A model generated the notes under the pieces. It was not told the DNA's origin and did no database searches. It was given only the letters and a program-made list of their open reading frames with translations. A program made the translations under genes and the position numbers. From Bacteroidales bacterium (lineage in GTDB: Bacteria; Bacteroidota; Bacteroidia; Bacteroidales; WCHB1-69), in assembly GCA_017964255.1 (NCBI GenBank), contig JAGCSI010000030.1, positions 1 to 53,211 on the forward strand: DNA of 53,211 nucleotides, read 5' to 3'. Positions 50,360-53,211 of this stretch are shown piece by piece (positions within the stretch are counted from its first letter, which is position 1; the number at the start of each line of letters is the position of its first letter).

Positions 50360-51422
50360 CGAACTGCTGACGCAGTATCGAAACCTGCTGCCGGTATTTG
50401 AAAAAATGGCGGAAGTAATCCCTGAGAGGCTGAAAGACTTCTTCGAGGAAGCGGGCATCATCGTGGCTGCCGTGGAACATCGTGTGAAGACGGAAAGCTC
50501 CCTGACCGGAAAACTTCAACTTAAAGGAGAAAAATACCAAAGCATTTACGACATCACCGATGTGGTAGGCATCCGCGTGATATCCTTCTATAACGACGAT
50601 GTGGATAAAGTAGCCTCCGTCTTGGAGCGTCTGTTCGAAATTGACTGGGAAAACTCCATCGACAAGCGCAAGGCGCATGAGATTGACAGTTTCGGCTATC
50701 TTTCCCTGCATTACATCTGCCGCATCCCCGAGTCGGCCTATTCCGTCCCTGGGCATCCCGAGTTGAACAAGATTCGTTTTGAAGTGCAGATGCGCACCGT
50801 TCTGCAGCACGCCTGGGCCAACATGAACCACGACACGGGCTATAAGAGCGGGGTGGAGATTCCCAACGTATATAAGCGCAACCTGAGTCGCCTGGCAGGA
50901 ATGCTGGAGCTGGTGGACGATGAGTTCAGCCGCATCCGTCAGGAGCTCGCCGACTATCGCCGTCAGGTGCAGAAACTGGTGGCATCGGGCAACTTGGACG
51001 AGGTACCACTCGACGGCGACTCTTTCAAAAGCTATCTCCAAATTGGCCCCTTTGATGCATTGATGTACCGCATCGCCTCCATCAATCAGGCGGAGATTCA
51101 GCCCGTGGACCTGTCCAATTTCCTCCCGCTGTTCAAGGCGATGGGTTTCCATACCCTTGGCGATATCAACAAGCTAATCAAAGAATATTCCGAAGCGGCC
51201 TACCAAATCTCCTGTTTCCAGATTGGACTAACCGACATTGACATCCTTTCTTCCTCTGTGGCACCGCAAAATCTCTGCACAGCCTGTATCCTTAAAAGGG
51301 GTGGCGGCAGCCTCGGCTTGACCTGGATGCTCGACGTATTGAACGGACCTTCCGAAGTCAACAAAGCAATGGCTGAATTCCTGCTGGAACAAACAAAAGA
51401 CCTTCCCTTTATGAATCAATAA
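50334..51422 (+). CDS. RelA/SpoT-type (p)ppGpp synthetase domain protein
   Basis: 362 residues. The synthetase domain (about 30-200) shows VEHRVKTESSLTGKLQLKGEKY, ITDVVGIRVISFYNDDVDKV, GYLSLHYICRIP and FEVQMRTVLQHAWANMNHDTGYK, all typical of alarmone synthetases. No hydrolase HD, TGS or ACT domain is present. The C-terminal about 160 residues are helical and unassigned. It overlaps the kinase gene by 26 bp and is followed after 3 bp by a separate HD hydrolase gene, so synthesis and degradation are encoded side by side. Confidence 0.88.
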   Translation: METKLSHTDELLTQYRNLLPVFEKMAEVIPERLKDFFEEAGIIVAAVEHRVKTESSLTGKLQLKGEKYQSIYDITDVVGIRVISFYNDDVDKVASVLERLFEIDWENSIDKRKAHEIDSFGYLSLHYICRIPESAYSVPGHPELNKIRFEVQMRTVLQHAWANMNHDTGYKSGVEIPNVYKRNLSRLAGMLELVDDEFSRIRQELADYRRQVQKLVASGNLDEVPLDGDSFKSYLQIGPFDALMYRIASINQAEIQPVDLSNFLPLFKAMGFHTLGDINKLIKEYSEAAYQISCFQIGLTDIDILSSSVAPQNLCTACILKRGGGSLGLTWMLDVLNGPSEVNKAMAEFLLEQTKDLPFMNQ

Positions 51423-51425
51423 ACT

Positions 51426-52004
51426 ATGGCAAACAAACCTTTGAATACAGAATTATTGGACCACGCTATCATTTTCGCTGTCCACGCCCATGCGGGGACC
51501 GAACGCCGTGGAAAAGGCTATCCCTATATCGTTCACCCCATGGAAGCGGTGGAGATTGTGGCCACCATGACCGCCGACCAGGAACTGCTGGCCGCAGCAG
51601 CACTGCACGACACGGTAGAGGATACCGATGTGACCGTAGAGCAGCTCAGAGCCGAATTTGGCGAGCGAATCGCCTCTTTGGTGGCCGACGAAAGCGATGT
51701 GATGCCCGAAGGCATGACCGAGGAAGCCAGCTGGCATCAACGCAAGCAGGCTGCCATCGACCGCCTTTCAAAAGCCAGCCACGATGCCAAGATGGTGGCC
51801 TTGGGCGACAAACTTTCCAACATGCGAGCCATCGCCCGCGACTATGCCGAGCTGGGCGACGCCCTTTGGAACCGTTTTCATGCCAAAGACCCCAAAGACC
51901 ACGAGTGGCACTACAGAGGCCTCGCTGACGCACTATGCGAATTGGAGGAGACTGAGGCATACCGCGAATTCGAATCATTAATCAACCAAGTATTTTCAAA
52001 ATGA
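51426..52004 (+). CDS. HD-domain (p)ppGpp hydrolase, MESH1-like
   Basis: 192 residues. HAHAGTERRGKGYPYIVHPMEAVEIV, AAALHDTVEDTDVT (metal-binding HD with the ED pair) and LGDKLSNMRAIARDY are the hydrolase motifs of SpoT/MESH1. It lacks a synthetase domain. It lies between the synthetase gene and a STAS gene with which it shares a 4-bp overlap. It probably resets the alarmone made by its neighbour. Confidence 0.88.
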   Translation: MANKPLNTELLDHAIIFAVHAHAGTERRGKGYPYIVHPMEAVEIVATMTADQELLAAAALHDTVEDTDVTVEQLRAEFGERIASLVADESDVMPEGMTEEASWHQRKQAAIDRLSKASHDAKMVALGDKLSNMRAIARDYAELGDALWNRFHAKDPKDHEWHYRGLADALCELEETEAYREFESLINQVFSK

Positions 52005-52306
52005 TGACTGTTACCATTGAAAACACAAACGATATGACAATCGCCCATTTGGTGGGTCGTCTCGATACCCCCACAACTGCAGAGGTATCACCCTATTTTG
52101 AGCAACTGCAGAATGCCGCCGACGGCACGGTGTTGCTCGATTGCAAAGATCTTACCTACATCGCCAGCTCGGGTCTCCGTCTTTTTCTCTCTTTGCGCAA
52201 AGTATCTATAGCAAAGGGAGGAAAAGTGATTGTCAAAAGCCTCAGCAACGATGTTCGTCAGGTATTTATGATAACCGGATTCCTCAATCTATTCGAAATA
52301 CAATAA
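52001..52306 (+). CDS. STAS-domain anti-sigma factor antagonist
   Basis: 101 residues. IAHLVGRLDTPTTAEV and LLDCKDLTYIASSGLRLFLSLRK are the SpoIIAA-like STAS pattern. Ser57 in the SSG loop is the expected phosphorylation site reversed by SpoIIE phosphatases such as those at 8162 and 42847. The start overlaps the hydrolase gene by 4 bp. No partner anti-sigma kinase gene of the RsbW type was recognised in the window. Confidence 0.92.
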   Translation: MMTVTIENTNDMTIAHLVGRLDTPTTAEVSPYFEQLQNAADGTVLLDCKDLTYIASSGLRLFLSLRKVSIAKGGKVIVKSLSNDVRQVFMITGFLNLFEIQ

Positions 52307-52336
52307 TCACACCCTTGCTCTCGACGTTCGATGGGT

Positions 52337-52364
52337 AAAAATGTTGCGCACAGGCAACATTTTT
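52337..52364 (+). terminator. Terminator of the alarmone-STAS operon
   Basis: AAAAATGTTGC-GCACAG-GCAACATTTTT: a perfect 11-bp stem ending in a T run. Confidence 0.9.
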
Positions 52365-52452
52365 TAAATGATGCTGTTTATGTGCAACATTGTTTTTGCA
52401 CCGCAAAACTGATTCATTATAGATGCAATGATTTCGAATCAATACTCCACTT

Positions 52453-52493
52453 AACGGATATAAACCGCTGATTATTGGACAATTATATCCGTT
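52453..52493. promoter_or_regulatory. Inverted repeat upstream of the OhrR-type gene
   Basis: AACGGATATAA and TTATATCCGTT are perfect 11-bp inverted arms separated by 19 nt. They may form a hairpin or a distal operator. The rest of 52365-52534 shows nothing more. Confidence 0.5.
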
Positions 52494-52534
52494 GTACTTT
52501 TTCGGCTGCGAGTTTTTTTTTCACTTTTTTCAAA

Positions 52535-52550
52535 ATATCGCTTGCGATAT
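52535..52550. promoter_or_regulatory. Operator-like palindrome over the -33 element
   Basis: ATATCGC-TT-GCGATAT is a perfect palindrome. Its centre coincides with the TTG (52542-52544) placed 18 bp before the -7 box, a typical site for MarR-family autorepression. Confidence 0.6.
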
Positions 52551-52562
52551 AAAATATTTTTG

Positions 52563-52570
52563 TATTTTTG
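52563..52570 (+). promoter_or_regulatory. Promoter -7 box (TATTTTTG) for the OhrR-type gene
   Basis: TATTTTTG, 22 bp before the ATG. Confidence 0.75.
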
Positions 52571-52592
52571 CATCGTGAACGATATAATTTGA

Positions 52593-53045
52593 ATGATGGC
52601 ATACGAACAACTGAAATTGGACAATCAACTTTGCTTCCGCCTCTACACGGCGACGAGACTCACGATTGGAGCTTACCATCCATACCTCAACCCATTGGGC
52701 ATCACTTATCCGCAGTATCTTGTGATGCTTGTGCTTTGGGAACAGAACAAGCAGCCTGTCTGCGACATCGCCAAAAGTCTGCTGCTCGACACCAACACTG
52801 TCACGCCGCTTTTGCAACGTATGGAAAAGATGGGGCTGGTCAAGCGTACCCAAGGCAAGGAAGATGCCCGCCAGCGCATCGTCTCGTTGACCAAGAAAGG
52901 CATGGAAATGCAAGAGCAAGCGAAGCATATCCCCGAATGTCTTACCGCAGACATCATTAAAAAAGCAAATGAAGAGGAGGAATACATGGGTATGATTCCC
53001 ATGCTCGACAAACTTATCGAAGGACTTAAACAACCTAATAAATAA
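52593..53045 (+). CDS. MarR-family regulator, OhrR-like
   Basis: 150 residues. LKLDNQLCFRLYTATRLT with Cys14 is the organic-hydroperoxide-sensing start of OhrR proteins. GITYPQYLVMLVLWE and VCDIAKSLLLDTNTVTPLLQRMEKMGLVKR form the winged helix with its recognition helix. It most likely represses its own transcript until Cys14 is oxidised. The neighbour downstream is a possible ferritin-like gene rather than the usual ohr. The next Met codon is an equally possible start. Confidence 0.88.
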   Translation: MMAYEQLKLDNQLCFRLYTATRLTIGAYHPYLNPLGITYPQYLVMLVLWEQNKQPVCDIAKSLLLDTNTVTPLLQRMEKMGLVKRTQGKEDARQRIVSLTKKGMEMQEQAKHIPECLTADIIKKANEEEEYMGMIPMLDKLIEGLKQPNK

Positions 53046-53064
53046 CAATTAAAAATTTAAAGCT

Positions 53065-53211
53065 ATGACAAAAGAAGAAGCATTAAAAGCATTCGCCTAT
53101 ATGGGCGCAGTATGGTTTGGTAACAGTAAGCAACACTTTGCCTTCTCGGCATACGACCGTTTCAACGGCTGGAACAAACTCGCCGACAAATGGAAAGAGG
53201 AAGCCGAAGAA
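53065..53211 (+). CDS. Start of a possible ferritin-like protein, cut by window end
   Basis: Only 49 residues are seen: MTKEEALKAFAYMGAVWFGN, then an AFSAYDRFNGWNKLADKWKEEAEE helix. The E-E-A-E-E ending of a helix after a WNKLAD segment recalls ferritin/Dps-type diiron helices, but the rest is missing. It is 19 bp after the OhrR-like gene, so it is probably in the same operon and part of the oxidative-stress response. The identification is tentative. Confidence 0.45.
   Translation, partial: MTKEEALKAFAYMGAVWFGNSKQHFAFSAYDRFNGWNKLADKWKEEAEE

Overview
The window is a chromosomal segment of a Bacteroidota bacterium, most likely a member of the Bacteroidales. The evidence is the very regular TAnnTTTG (-7) promoter box with an upstream TTG-type -33 element ahead of most transcription units, and family choices typical of the group: a non-SusC TonB-type receptor, 4-hydroxybutyrate dehydrogenase, LytTR/His_kinase pairs, DUF4369, DUF1905, DUF5714, DUF6624, and a B-type L31 protein. 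No rRNA, tRNA or CRISPR array was seen.

Layout. 0-7 kb: tail of tgt, topB, a cluster of hairpin repeats, rpmE2, sdaA, a lipoprotein, mazG and a 44-residue zinc-ribbon ORF. 7-13.4 kb: an orphan periplasmic binding protein coupled to a membrane SpoIIE-type phosphatase, a PAP2 phosphatase/D-Ala-D-Ala dipeptidase fusion, a flavodoxin-fold reductase, a toxin-antitoxin pair and a truncated carbonic anhydrase. 13.4-23.2 kb (minus strand): histidine kinase, LytTR regulator, acrA and acrB, with a 3.8-kb cassette between acrA and acrB. That cassette holds an AbiL/RloAB-like pair (AAA ATPase plus Toprim-like RloB) and, convergent to it, a membrane-anchored arginine-deiminase-family protein. 23.3-33.4 kb: DUF5714 lipoprotein, CPBP protease, TonB-type receptor, a small membrane protein with a nonsense codon near its start, DUF1905, hipBA, a frameshifted kinase-like gene, a membrane protein and 4hbD. 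33.5-41.6 kb: small lipoprotein and membrane proteins, glycosyltransferase, hemerythrin/LuxR pair, CDF cation exporter, two truncated gene remnants, a DUF6624 protein and a lipoprotein. 41.7-53.2 kb: an AAA ATPase/SpoIIE phosphatase/diacylglycerol kinase operon bracketed by two paralogous lipoproteins, a kinase-like phosphotransferase, a one-polypeptide ABC importer, then an operon of a cytidylate-kinase-like protein, alarmone synthetase, alarmone hydrolase and STAS protein, an OhrR-type regulator and the start of a possible ferritin-like gene.

Three themes stand out. First, signalling by SpoIIE/STAS partner switching: two SpoIIE phosphatases, one STAS protein and binding proteins nearby. Second, a defence-like cassette, including a deiminase with an unexplained N-terminal membrane module, that splits an efflux operon. 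Third, heavy erosion: at least five gene fragments, one frameshift, one early nonsense codon, and repeat DNA inserted in frame within coding genes.

The most unusual single protein is the 929-residue ABC importer. Its periplasmic binding domain appears to have its two sequence halves in swapped order between the permease and the ATPase. The least explained gene set is the deiminase plus AbiL-like cassette. All family assignments come from reading motifs; no database search was run.
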